From Bacteroidota bacterium (GTDB lineage: Bacteria > Bacteroidota > Bacteroidia > Bacteroidales > F082), in contig JAERTF010000165.1 of assembly GCA_016845105.1 (NCBI GenBank), positions 50,269-114,268 of the forward strand: DNA of 64,000 nt, in the 5' to 3' direction. Under the pieces are notes generated by a model. The model made no database searches. It saw nothing but the letters and a program-made list of their open reading frames with translations, and was not told where the DNA came from. Position 1 is the first letter of the stretch. Each line of letters opens with the position of its first letter. Shown piece after piece: positions 48,401-57,051 of this stretch. The translations under genes and the position numbers were made by a program.

Positions 48401-48504
48401 CCGAAGTTAGTCGTTATGGGTTTGATAACACACGTATGGGTTATGATTATGGTGGGTACCCATCTTCAAAATCATATATTCTAGGAGTAATACTTAACTT
48501 TTAA
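45442..48504 (+). CDS. SusC/RagA-family TonB-dependent outer-membrane transporter
   Basis: A 1020-residue protein with a signal peptide ending near FSQQ, a carboxypeptidase-regulatory-like domain (residues about 24-95), the conserved DEVVVIGYG box, a plug domain (GVQVTALSGQPGGATSMKIR, DPIESINILKD-like NDIESINILKDASATAIYG) and a 22-strand barrel. With SusD it imports oligosaccharides. It begins the plus-strand sugar operon, 11 bases before susD, behind the predicted GntR operator. Confidence 0.94.
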   Translation: MKKKKIIFFAISFFAVFHLFSQQRTITGTVTDNSDGSTIPGVAIRAIGTDNGAVTDINGNYSLTINESVLKLEFSFMGMRTEEVEITSANVINVQMESDNFGLDEVVVIGYGSVKKSDLTGSVALVNMDDLSEVPASSFDKKMQGRVAGVQVTALSGQPGGATSMKIRGANSIMSGTEPLYVIDGVLMDGQQNFSWIGSPSENGLSSINPNDIESINILKDASATAIYGARGANGVVIVTTKKGKIGKDKISFKAYIGMQQKASSIDVMNASQFAILYDEAGYNANPSGYTPLYPNPDSLGAGTDWQKEIYRDAPIQNYQLSLSGGNEKTQYTVSGDYFLQDGIIVGSDFTRYSFRATLDRKVNKRLKFGTSLGYNKTKNNTVPTDTPGGFFPGVVNTALTFNPTAPVYDSEGNYTLTDPNADAWLDNPVAVTRTVDAVSNINRFIGNIFLEYEIIKALKFKTSLATDIYHQTQDMYTPRTVYSGSFNDGQARFATTNLQTILSENTLTYNKLVGSIHQINAVVGMTFQKKDSRSYINISTGFPNDVLGYYGIQNAENMPNIYASFGENAILSYLGRVNYNLNQKYLFTVTGRIDGSSRFGSNYRYAFFPSAAIAWRLIEENFVKDLGFFTDLKLRVSYGRSGNDMFPDYQYISTISGVMYYFNGGYPASGFAPDIPANANLKWEKTDQLDIGIDLGFIDNRVAITADYYIKNTTDMLYFSGLPYTTGFSGYYKNIGNIQNSGVELNLRTANLVNRFKWNTDFNISFNRNKIIDLGGQTLYINNDTYKLKIGAWSVIEEGEQLGSFYGLEADGIWQLDEASEASVYGMQPGDFKYVDKNNDGKIDAEDRSIIGHALPKFFWGLNNSFSYDKLSLSIFIQGQHGNEIMNSNRFELESGNGLSNASTNMLDRWTPENPSNEYPRANRNADYLHMSDRYLEDGSYIRIKTITLSYTLPSKWMQSLKIDDVRFYVTAENMFTFTSYTGFDPEVSRYGFDNTRMGYDYGGYPSSKSYILGVILNF

Positions 48505-48515
48505 ACCACTGCATC

Positions 48516-49961
48516 ATGAAAAAGACAACTATTATAACTCTGAGTATTTTTTTATTACTAATTGTATCATGTCAAAAACAGCTTGAGCTTGAGCCATATA
48601 GTATCTACTACGATAATTACTATAAAACTCAAGAAGATGCAATTGGCGCAATTAACGCAGCATACAGCCCATTAACTCATGTAAATCAATACAATAGTTA
48701 TTTATGGCTTATACAGGATGTATCATCCGATGATTGCATTTCCCGACCGACGTTGAATGATCCAAATATTCATCAATTCAATAAATATGATATTCAATCC
48801 ACAAATACATACTTAGATGGTATCTGGAAAGGATCTTACTTGGGAATTTCTCGCACAAATATTGTATTGCTAAAAGTGCCGGAAATAGAGATGGATTCTT
48901 CACTTAAGCAGCGAATACTTGGTGAAGCAAGATTCTTGAGAGGATTATACTATTTTAACCTGGTTAGATTATTTGGTGATGTACCATTGGTTGTTAAACC
49001 TTTATCACAGAATTTGACAGATGATGAGGTTTATGTTTTCAGAGCACCTAAAGATGAAGTATACGACCAGATTATTGAAGATTTTACTGTTGCTGCAGAG
49101 CTATGCCCAACAAAATATTATGTAAATTCTGATAAAGGTAGGGCAACAAAGGGAGCAGCATTATCATTTTTAGCAAATACTCATCTAACAATAGGTAATT
49201 GGGACAAAGCCGCTGCCGCTGCATACGATGTTATGGAACTTGGCATATATGACTTATATCCTGATTATTCTTCTAATTTTAAAGACATAAACAGAAATGG
49301 AAAAGAATCAATTTTTGCTGCTCAATTTTATTCAGCTGTAACGAGTCAACAAAATCAAATTGTAATAAGTGGTCTTCCACTAATTCCAGGAACATTTTCT
49401 GCGGGTGTTGAAATAATGCTTCCAACAGAAGACTTACTTAGCAGTTTTGAAGAAGGAGACCATAGAAAAGAAGTAACATTTTTTGACCATTATTGGTTTG
49501 ATACATTTGAACCTCATATATGGAAACACTGGGATCAGGATACTTATGAACCGGATCAAACTGCCCAATGTGGATCAAACTTTGCTATCGTTCGTTATTC
49601 AGAAATATTGCTGATTTATGCTGAAGCAACAAATGAAATTTCAGGTCCAACAGCCGAAGCTTATGATGCTATTAACAAAGTGAGAGAACGTGCTCGTAAC
49701 GGAAATGAAAATGTATTACCCGATTTATCAGGTCTATCTCAAGACGAATTCAGGAATGCAGTATTGCATGAAAGGAGAGTAGAATTTGTAAATGAAGGCA
49801 AAAGATGGTATGATTTGGTAAGGACAAACAATCTTATTGAATATGTTAAACGGGCCAAAGGTGATATTACTAATCCTCAGGAATTTAACTATGTATTTCC
49901 CATTCCTCAGCGTGAGGTGGACATGAACAAGAATCTTGTTCAAAACCCTAATTATCAGTAA
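48516..49961 (+). CDS. SusD/RagB-family glycan-binding lipoprotein
   Basis: A 481-residue protein with lipobox LLIVSC (Cys near residue 19). The family's helical core is seen in ILGEARFLRGLYYFNLVRLFGDVPLV and the C-terminal VLHERRVEFVNEGKRWYDLVR, both quoted in part. It forms the lid over the SusC barrel and captures glycans at the cell surface. Substrate is inferred from the operon to be mannose-containing. Confidence 0.93.
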   Translation: MKKTTIITLSIFLLLIVSCQKQLELEPYSIYYDNYYKTQEDAIGAINAAYSPLTHVNQYNSYLWLIQDVSSDDCISRPTLNDPNIHQFNKYDIQSTNTYLDGIWKGSYLGISRTNIVLLKVPEIEMDSSLKQRILGEARFLRGLYYFNLVRLFGDVPLVVKPLSQNLTDDEVYVFRAPKDEVYDQIIEDFTVAAELCPTKYYVNSDKGRATKGAALSFLANTHLTIGNWDKAAAAAYDVMELGIYDLYPDYSSNFKDINRNGKESIFAAQFYSAVTSQQNQIVISGLPLIPGTFSAGVEIMLPTEDLLSSFEEGDHRKEVTFFDHYWFDTFEPHIWKHWDQDTYEPDQTAQCGSNFAIVRYSEILLIYAEATNEISGPTAEAYDAINKVRERARNGNENVLPDLSGLSQDEFRNAVLHERRVEFVNEGKRWYDLVRTNNLIEYVKRAKGDITNPQEFNYVFPIPQREVDMNKNLVQNPNYQ

Positions 49962-49995
49962 TCTAAATAACTATCACTTATTAAAACTATTTCAT

Positions 49996-51747
49996 TTGAA
50001 ATCAAATTTTAACAAATACCCTTCGATTCAACTTCGAAAAAGCACTGAAGAATGTTACATTGGATGGAAATCCATTTGTAAACACCTCACCGACCACACT
50101 AATAAGTTTGAAAAAAATATTTTTGTTATTGATTGTTATCAGGGTACAATGGAAGAAGACATTCTCGATCCCTTTGTTAAGGGATTAAATCCTGATCATA
50201 TTTTTCTCTCCAGAGATGTTATGCTTTCAGAAACAGATATCCTCAATCTAACAAAGGATGATGTCACAGAGGATCGCATCTTTGGTTTCATGACTCGGTT
50301 AAATTTGATTCAGTTTTTTGATCCTGACAAAATAGTAACCACCAAAAATCAAATCAAAGAAATAAAATCTGGCAATATATTAATTCTGGGTATTGGTGCT
50401 TCACTTTTAACTGATGAACCAAATACGCTAGTATATGCTGACATGGCAAGGTGGGAAATCCAACTTCGAATGAGGCGAAATGAAATTAGTAACCTTGGAA
50501 TAAAAAACAATACAGATAGTTTTGAAAAACAATATAAAAGAGGATACTTTGTTGATTGGCGCGTTTGTGACCGTCACAAAAAGAAACTAATTAATAGCTG
50601 GGATTTTGTCCTCGACACAAATAAACCATCTCAACCAAAGCTGGTATCGGGTTCAATCATTCGTGAGGGACTTACTAAAGCCACTCATCAACCTTTTAGT
50701 CCAGTACCTTACTTCGATGCTGGTCCTTGGGGTGGCCAATGGATGAAAGAAGTATGCGGCCTGGATAAAGATGCAGAAAATTATGCATGGTGTTTTAACT
50801 GTGTACCTGAAGAAAATAGTCTATTACTTTCATTTGGTGATATAAAATTTGAATTGCCTTCAATAAATATTGTTTTTTATAAACCAGTTGAACTATTAGG
50901 TGAAGCTGTTTATGGCAGGTTTGGAGATGAATTTCCAATTCGATTTGATTTTCTGGATACCATAGGAGGTGGTAACTTAAGTCTTCAGGTTCATCCTGTT
51001 ACTGAATATATTCAAGAAAAATTTGGACTACACTATACACAAGACGAAAGTTACTATATACTTGATGCAGAAGAAGATGCTGTTGTTTATCTTGGACTTA
51101 AAGAAGGAGTTGTTGGAAATGAAATGATTGATGATTTGAAGAAGTCACAACAAGATAATCGTAAATTTCCAGATCATAAACATATAGAAAAATGGCCAGC
51201 AAAAAAACACGACCATTTTCTAATTCCAGCAGGAACTGTGCATTGCTCGGGTAGAAATAGCATGGTACTCGAAATTAGCTCAACACCATATATCTTCACC
51301 TTTAAACTTTGGGATTGGGGACGACTGGGCATGGATGGCCGTCCACGACCTATAAACATCGAGCACGGGAAAAATGTTATACAGTGGGAAAGAACAAGAG
51401 ATTGGACATCAGCAAACCTAATTAATCAAATTAGTGATATTGAATCAGGAGATGGTTGGAAAAGTGAAAAAACAGGATTACATGAACGTGAATTCATCGA
51501 AACCCACCGTCATTGGTTTTCAAAACCGATAACTCATCATAGAAAATCAGGAGTACAGGTTTTCAATGTTATTGAGGGCCGTGAGGTAATAGTTGAAAGC
51601 ACCTGTGGATTATTTGAGTCAATGATATTTCACTATGCTGAGACCTTCATAGTTCCAGCAGCAGCAGGTGATATCATAATCTCACCACATGGCGAATCCA
51701 TTGGAAAAAAATGCGGAACAGTTCTGGCATATGTCAGAACCCAATAA
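49996..51747 (+). CDS. Class I mannose-6-phosphate isomerase with extra N-terminal domain
   Basis: About 583 residues. There is no ATG before residue 50, so I chose the TTG at 49996, 34 bases after the susD stop; a TTG at 49936 would overlap susD. The C-terminal 370 residues are a zinc cupin isomerase (GGGNLSLQVHP, DESYYILDAEEDAVVYLGL, HFLIPAGTVHCSG). The first 190 residues have a kinase-like pattern (FVIDCYQG, LVYADMARWEIQLRMRR, KRGYFVDWRVCDRHK) without a P-loop. It converts mannose-6-phosphate to fructose-6-phosphate, feeding glycolysis. Confidence 0.82.
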   Translation: MKSNFNKYPSIQLRKSTEECYIGWKSICKHLTDHTNKFEKNIFVIDCYQGTMEEDILDPFVKGLNPDHIFLSRDVMLSETDILNLTKDDVTEDRIFGFMTRLNLIQFFDPDKIVTTKNQIKEIKSGNILILGIGASLLTDEPNTLVYADMARWEIQLRMRRNEISNLGIKNNTDSFEKQYKRGYFVDWRVCDRHKKKLINSWDFVLDTNKPSQPKLVSGSIIREGLTKATHQPFSPVPYFDAGPWGGQWMKEVCGLDKDAENYAWCFNCVPEENSLLLSFGDIKFELPSINIVFYKPVELLGEAVYGRFGDEFPIRFDFLDTIGGGNLSLQVHPVTEYIQEKFGLHYTQDESYYILDAEEDAVVYLGLKEGVVGNEMIDDLKKSQQDNRKFPDHKHIEKWPAKKHDHFLIPAGTVHCSGRNSMVLEISSTPYIFTFKLWDWGRLGMDGRPRPINIEHGKNVIQWERTRDWTSANLINQISDIESGDGWKSEKTGLHEREFIETHRHWFSKPITHHRKSGVQVFNVIEGREVIVESTCGLFESMIFHYAETFIVPAAAGDIIISPHGESIGKKCGTVLAYVRTQ

Positions 51748-51780
51748 TCCATAACTATTTGAAATATTGAAAAAAACTAT

Positions 51781-52932
51781 ATGAAACAGAAAACATCTTC
51801 AAAAATCTTTTTGCCGGTAATATTCTCATTCTTTGTAATGGGCTTTGTTGATTTGGTGGGAGTAGCAACAGGTTATGTAAAACAAGATTTTAATCTATCA
51901 GATAAGGTAGCACAATTAATTCCTTTTATGGTTTTTATTTGGTTTGCGCTAATGTCAATTCCAACAGGGGTATTTCAAGATAGAAAAGGAAAAAAATTAA
52001 CGGTAAATATTGGTATGATTCTCACAGGATTGGGGTTGCTGGTTCCATTTGTATACTATACACTACCAACTGCACTTGTGGGATTTGCTCTTCTTGGAAT
52101 TGGGAACACAATACTCCAAGTAAGCGCAAACCCATTACTTATTGACATTTCATCAAAAGATACAAAGGCAGCAAACTTAAGTTTATCCCAACTTATTAAG
52201 GCCATTGCCAGTATGTTAGGACCTATGGTTACAGCTGGTCTGGCACTGTACATGGGAAACTGGAAATTGGTATTTCCAATATTTGCCACAATTTCATTCA
52301 TCTCAGCATTTTGGCTTAGCAGAGTAAAAATAGAAGAATCAAAACCAAAAAAAGCACCAGCAACATTTAGAAGTTCTTTTGCATTATTAAGAAACACCTA
52401 TATACTGATTACAATTATTGCAATATTTTTTATGGTAGGATTCGATGTTGCCATGAATACCAACATTGCTAATTTCCTAACTACAAAGTTTTCCATAAGT
52501 CTTGAAGCTGCAAGTATGGGGATTGTAATATACTTCTCATCTCTAATGGCTGGCAGGGCTATTGGTGCAATACTTCTTCGAAAGATCAATATCAAAATAT
52601 TCATGGTTGTAAGTACGCTGCTTGCGATAATTGGTCTGGTAGGTTTAATTTTTTCTGAAAATCTACTAGTTACGCAGATACTTATTTTTGTTTCTGGATT
52701 TGGCTTCTCAAATGTTTTTCCGATTATGTTCGCTCTTATAGTAGAAAAAAAACCAGATTATGCAAATGAGTTATCGGGATTAATAATATTAGCAGTAAGT
52801 GGTGGAGCAATTATACCACCAATTGTTGGGTTTTTTAGTGATTTGTTCGGAGTAATAGCAACCATATATGTCCTAATTTTCTGTATGCTTTATATTGCAT
52901 ATGCATCCTATTATATAATAAAAACCGACTAA
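51781..52932 (+). CDS. MFS sugar transporter (FHS/FucP-like)
   Basis: A 383-residue protein with about 12 membrane helices. MGFVDLVGVATGYVKQDF and the loop PTGVFQDRKGKK are typical of the fucose/glucose-galactose symporter group. GNTILQVSANPLL matches helix 4 of that group. It should bring the released monosaccharide, probably mannose, through the inner membrane. It ends directly at the start of the ROK kinase gene. Confidence 0.82.
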   Translation: MKQKTSSKIFLPVIFSFFVMGFVDLVGVATGYVKQDFNLSDKVAQLIPFMVFIWFALMSIPTGVFQDRKGKKLTVNIGMILTGLGLLVPFVYYTLPTALVGFALLGIGNTILQVSANPLLIDISSKDTKAANLSLSQLIKAIASMLGPMVTAGLALYMGNWKLVFPIFATISFISAFWLSRVKIEESKPKKAPATFRSSFALLRNTYILITIIAIFFMVGFDVAMNTNIANFLTTKFSISLEAASMGIVIYFSSLMAGRAIGAILLRKINIKIFMVVSTLLAIIGLVGLIFSENLLVTQILIFVSGFGFSNVFPIMFALIVEKKPDYANELSGLIILAVSGGAIIPPIVGFFSDLFGVIATIYVLIFCMLYIAYASYYIIKTD

Positions 52933-54036
52933 ATGAACCCAAATACTGATAGTAGAGTTATACTAACACTTGATGCCGGTGGTACAAATTTTGTATTTTC
53001 AGCAATTCAGGCAAATATTGCAATTGTTGAACCCATAAACCTTCCTTCAGAGGCGCACAATCTTGAAAAATGCATAGGAAATATTATAGCTGGTTTTTTA
53101 AGGATACAAGCAACTATACCGAAAGCAGCTAGTGCCATAAGTTTTGCATTTCCGGGTCCTGCTGATTATGCCAAAGGAATAATTGGTAACCTTCCAAATT
53201 TCGAAGCTTTCAATGGGAATATCCCCCTGGGAGCAATTTTGGAAAATAGATTTGGAATACCTGTATATATAAATAATGATGGTAATTTATTCGCTTATGG
53301 AGAAGCTCTTAGTGGATTTCTTCCCGAGATTAATAGGAAAATCATTGAACATGGTGGAATTAAACAATATCAAAACTTAATAGGATTAACCCTTGGAACT
53401 GGTTTTGGGGGTGGTATTGTTCTTAATAAAACTCTTGTTATTGGTGACAGCGGTTGTGGTGCTGAAGTCCACAACAGCTTAAACAAGTTCGACAATAACT
53501 GGAATGCTGAAGAAAGTATTAGCACACGAGCAATCCAAAGAGTCTATTCAGAAGAAACTGGAAATGATTTCAATCCAGCAATTATGCCCAAAGACATTGC
53601 AAATATTGCCAATGGGTTATCAAATGGAGATAGAAATGCAGCAATCGTAGCCTTTGAAAAGTTTGGAGAAGCATTGGGCAGTTCAATTTCGAATATTCTT
53701 ACACTTATTGATGGTATTGTAGTATTGGGTGGTGGAATTACAGCTGCATGGGATCTTTTTTCACCATCTCTATTTAAAGAAGTTAATCGAAATTACTTTC
53801 ACTTCACTGGATCTGAAAATGACAGGTTATCATTTAAGGTCTTTGATCTGGAAAACTCATCACAATTTAACAGTTTTGCGATGGGAAAAGTTGAAAAAAT
53901 AAATATTCCAGGTAATGGTACGATTGAATTTGACAATATGCCTCGAGCAGGAATAGGTATCTCCAAACTTGGAGCGAGTCACTCAATATCACTTGGAGCA
54001 TACACCTATGCATTACAACAATTGGATAATAACTAG
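52933..54036 (+). CDS. ROK-family sugar kinase
   Basis: A 367-residue kinase with TLDAGGTNFVFSAIQ (ATP phosphate site), YINNDGNLFAYGEAL (catalytic Asp) and LTLGTGFGGGIVL. The usual zinc motif CxCGxxGCxE is absent; GCGAEVHNSLNKFDNNWNAE stands in its place. Its start codon immediately follows the transporter stop. In this operon it most likely phosphorylates mannose to mannose-6-phosphate for the isomerase; glucokinase or fructokinase activity cannot be excluded. Confidence 0.82.
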   Translation: MNPNTDSRVILTLDAGGTNFVFSAIQANIAIVEPINLPSEAHNLEKCIGNIIAGFLRIQATIPKAASAISFAFPGPADYAKGIIGNLPNFEAFNGNIPLGAILENRFGIPVYINNDGNLFAYGEALSGFLPEINRKIIEHGGIKQYQNLIGLTLGTGFGGGIVLNKTLVIGDSGCGAEVHNSLNKFDNNWNAEESISTRAIQRVYSEETGNDFNPAIMPKDIANIANGLSNGDRNAAIVAFEKFGEALGSSISNILTLIDGIVVLGGGITAAWDLFSPSLFKEVNRNYFHFTGSENDRLSFKVFDLENSSQFNSFAMGKVEKINIPGNGTIEFDNMPRAGIGISKLGASHSISLGAYTYALQQLDNN

Positions 54037-54040
54037 AAAT

Positions 54041-57040
54041 ATGAAAAGAATCATAACAATTTCATTATCAATATTTATAGTATTAAGCATATTTGGGCAA
54101 AACCCAAGAAGTCAGAAATCACCTGTTAATTACGTTGATCCTTTAATGGGAACCACATTTGCTCGGTGGATGCTATTTCCGGGAGTTACAATGCCTTTTG
54201 GCATGGTGAAACTCAGTCCGGATAATCAACGAAAAGGTTGGAAAGCAGGTTATGAATACAAAATTCTCAACATAGCGGGGTTCTCACATTTACACTCCTG
54301 GACTATGGGAGGATTACTAACCATGCCAACCAATGGTCCACTTAAGATAAATCCTGGTACTGAAACCAACCCCGACCTTGGATATAGATCAAGATTTAGT
54401 CATAACAATGAGACTGCTCAAGCTGGTTATTATCAGGTATACCTTGAAGATTATGGTATTAACGCTGAACTTACATCAACCACCAGAGCAGGATTCCAAC
54501 GATATACCTTCCCAAAATCCAATTCATCGCGAATACTAATTGATTTAAAGATTCCTACAGAATATAGCTATGAGATTTTCGAAGCGAAGATTACAAAAGT
54601 GAGTAAAGCAGAAATAGAAGGATATACTGTTCAACAAAGCCTAAGAGGTGCAAACTACAATGAGTTTAAATTAAATTTTGTTATCAGGTTTAATAAACCA
54701 TTTACTTCATTCAACGGTTGGATTAGAGAAGAGATGTTTAAAAACACCGATGAAATTCATCTGATTTTCGGCGATGACGACGTTGGTGCATATTTGACTT
54801 TCGAGACCAAAGAAGGTGAACAAATACTTATGCAATCAGGAATTTCGCTGGTTAGCATTGCACAGGCAAGATTAAACCTTGGGATAGAAATGGGTCCCTT
54901 TAATTGGGATTTTGACGCAGCAAAACAAAACAATCAGAATACATGGAACGAATTGTTGGGGACCATTAAGGTTGAAGGAGGTTCTGAAACCAACATTAAA
55001 AAGTTCTATACTAATATGTATAGAGCTTATGCAAGTCGCACAATATGGAGTGATGTAAATGGGAAATATGTTGATATGTATGAAAAGGTTCAACAATTAT
55101 CAAATCCAAAGGACGTTGTTTATGGAGGTGATGCTTTTTGGAATACTTTCTGGAATCTAAATCAATTGTGGACATTACAACATCCTGAGATTGCAAACAG
55201 TTGGGTACGTTCATTACTTGAGATTAATGATAAAGGTGGATGGCTCCCAAAAGGGCCAACAGGTATTGAATATTCAAGTATTATGGTGGCTTCACACGAA
55301 ATACCATTAATAGTTAGCGCATATCAAAAGGGTATACGAAACTATGATATTAATAAAGCCTATGGTGCAATTCGTCATAATCAAATGGAGCAGGGCAAAC
55401 CTCACTCTGGTGGAGGACTGGTTGGTAACCGACATCTTGAATCATATATGAAATATGGTTTCGTACCAAACGAAGAGGGACCTGTAAGTAATACTCTTGA
55501 ATATGCCTATGACGATTGGACAGTTGGTCAGATGGCCTTAGCTCTGGGCAACGAATCGGACTATAAGACCTTTACAAAACGTGCATTCAACTATAAAAAT
55601 GTATTCAACCATGATGAAGGTTATGTATGGATGAAAAACTCAGACGGAACCTGGGAAGATAATTTCACACCATTCGGTCATTCAGTTTTTCTGGGACCAG
55701 GTTTTGTAGAAGGCAATGCATGGCAATACACATGGTTTGTACCTCATGATCAAAAAGGGTTGCTAAATTTACTTGGAAAAGAAACATATATCTCACGTCT
55801 TGAAGAGGGATTTCAAAAGTCCCTACCCCATCGTTTTAATTCTGAACATCTTGATGCAAACGGATTAATAGGTGTAGGCATACTACCCATAAACCATGGT
55901 AATCAACCAAATATGCAAGCAGCTTATTTATTTAATTATGCCGGAGCACCATGGCTCACTCAGCATTGGGTTCGGGAAATTATGGAGGGTTTTTATGGCG
56001 ATAGTATTGATGCATGGCCAGGTGATGAAGATCAAGGACAGATGGGTGCATGGTATGTAATGAGTGCAATGGGATTATTCGAAATGGATGGAGGAGCATC
56101 TATCAATCCAATCTATGAAATAGGAAGCCCTATTTTTGAGAAAACTATAATTCAACTTGATACAGCTTACTATCCCGGTAGCACTTTTGTTATTGAAGCC
56201 AAAAATGTTAGCAATAAAAACAAGTATATTCAATCTGCAAAACTAAATGGAGAAAAACTTGAGAAGCCCTGGTTCTATCACTCTGAATTAGTAGCTGGTG
56301 GAAAACTTGAGCTTAAAATGGGTAGTAAACCCAATAAAAACTGGGGTAGTAATCCCGAAGATGCACCACCATCAATGAGTAGCTTGTTGTCGAAGGAAGA
56401 GATTGATGAAATTATGGTTTACGATAAGTTTGCCGAAGATATGGAAGCATGGAATAAGGCAGTAAGAGCATATTATTATCATAAAAAGGAACACTTTGAA
56501 ACATTAGATGATCAGGAAAATGAAATTATATTTCTAGGGAACAGCATAACCGACAACTGTGAATGGGCCGAACTATTTCAAAATCCCAACATAAAAAACA
56601 GGGGAATTGGAGGAGATGATACGGATGGTGTGTTGGAAAGGTTATACGAAGTAGCCTCTTCTAAACCTAACAAAATATTTATTATGATAGGAACCAATGA
56701 TTTAGCCTATGGAAAGAGTGTAGATCATATTGTAGCAAATCATCATAGGATAATTGATAGCATTCAAAATTGGTCACCAGATACTAAGGTATATATCCAG
56801 AGTATACTTCCGGTAGAAGATGCCATACATACTACTCGTAAAAACTCTGACATTATTAAAATAAATAAGCAACTTCAAAAAGTAGCATCCGAAAAAGGGG
56901 TAACTTACATTAACCTTTTTAAGCTATTTGCAGATGAAAACAATAAGTTAAATCCTGATTACAGCATTGATGGCTTGCACATTAACGGAAAAGGATACTT
57001 GTTATGGAAAGAGGCAATTATTGAATATGTAAGTGAATAA
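54041..57040 (+). CDS. GH92 alpha-mannosidase fused to SGNH/GDSL esterase
   Basis: A 999-residue exported protein from the ATG at 54041, with signal peptide ending near IFGQ. Residues about 27-750 are glycoside hydrolase family 92: VDPLMGTTFARW, HLHSWTMGG, the acid region EGNAWQYTWFVPHD and WPGDEDQGQMGAWYVMSAMG. Residues about 810-999 are a complete SGNH hydrolase: FLGNSIT, GIGGDDTDGV, GTNDL and DGLHINGKGY. GH92 enzymes cleave alpha-mannosides with calcium; the esterase could remove acyl groups. The fusion puts both activities in one polypeptide. Confidence 0.9.
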   Translation: MKRIITISLSIFIVLSIFGQNPRSQKSPVNYVDPLMGTTFARWMLFPGVTMPFGMVKLSPDNQRKGWKAGYEYKILNIAGFSHLHSWTMGGLLTMPTNGPLKINPGTETNPDLGYRSRFSHNNETAQAGYYQVYLEDYGINAELTSTTRAGFQRYTFPKSNSSRILIDLKIPTEYSYEIFEAKITKVSKAEIEGYTVQQSLRGANYNEFKLNFVIRFNKPFTSFNGWIREEMFKNTDEIHLIFGDDDVGAYLTFETKEGEQILMQSGISLVSIAQARLNLGIEMGPFNWDFDAAKQNNQNTWNELLGTIKVEGGSETNIKKFYTNMYRAYASRTIWSDVNGKYVDMYEKVQQLSNPKDVVYGGDAFWNTFWNLNQLWTLQHPEIANSWVRSLLEINDKGGWLPKGPTGIEYSSIMVASHEIPLIVSAYQKGIRNYDINKAYGAIRHNQMEQGKPHSGGGLVGNRHLESYMKYGFVPNEEGPVSNTLEYAYDDWTVGQMALALGNESDYKTFTKRAFNYKNVFNHDEGYVWMKNSDGTWEDNFTPFGHSVFLGPGFVEGNAWQYTWFVPHDQKGLLNLLGKETYISRLEEGFQKSLPHRFNSEHLDANGLIGVGILPINHGNQPNMQAAYLFNYAGAPWLTQHWVREIMEGFYGDSIDAWPGDEDQGQMGAWYVMSAMGLFEMDGGASINPIYEIGSPIFEKTIIQLDTAYYPGSTFVIEAKNVSNKNKYIQSAKLNGEKLEKPWFYHSELVAGGKLELKMGSKPNKNWGSNPEDAPPSMSSLLSKEEIDEIMVYDKFAEDMEAWNKAVRAYYYHKKEHFETLDDQENEIIFLGNSITDNCEWAELFQNPNIKNRGIGGDDTDGVLERLYEVASSKPNKIFIMIGTNDLAYGKSVDHIVANHHRIIDSIQNWSPDTKVYIQSILPVEDAIHTTRKNSDIIKINKQLQKVASEKGVTYINLFKLFADENNKLNPDYSIDGLHINGKGYLLWKEAIIEYVSE

Positions 57041-57051
57041 ATAATAATACT

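Noticed and set aside
48516..49995. TTG at 49936 as the start of the mannose-6-phosphate isomerase gene.
   Set aside because: It would overlap susD by 26 bases and adds hydrophobic residues unlike the family; the TTG at 49996 is cleaner.
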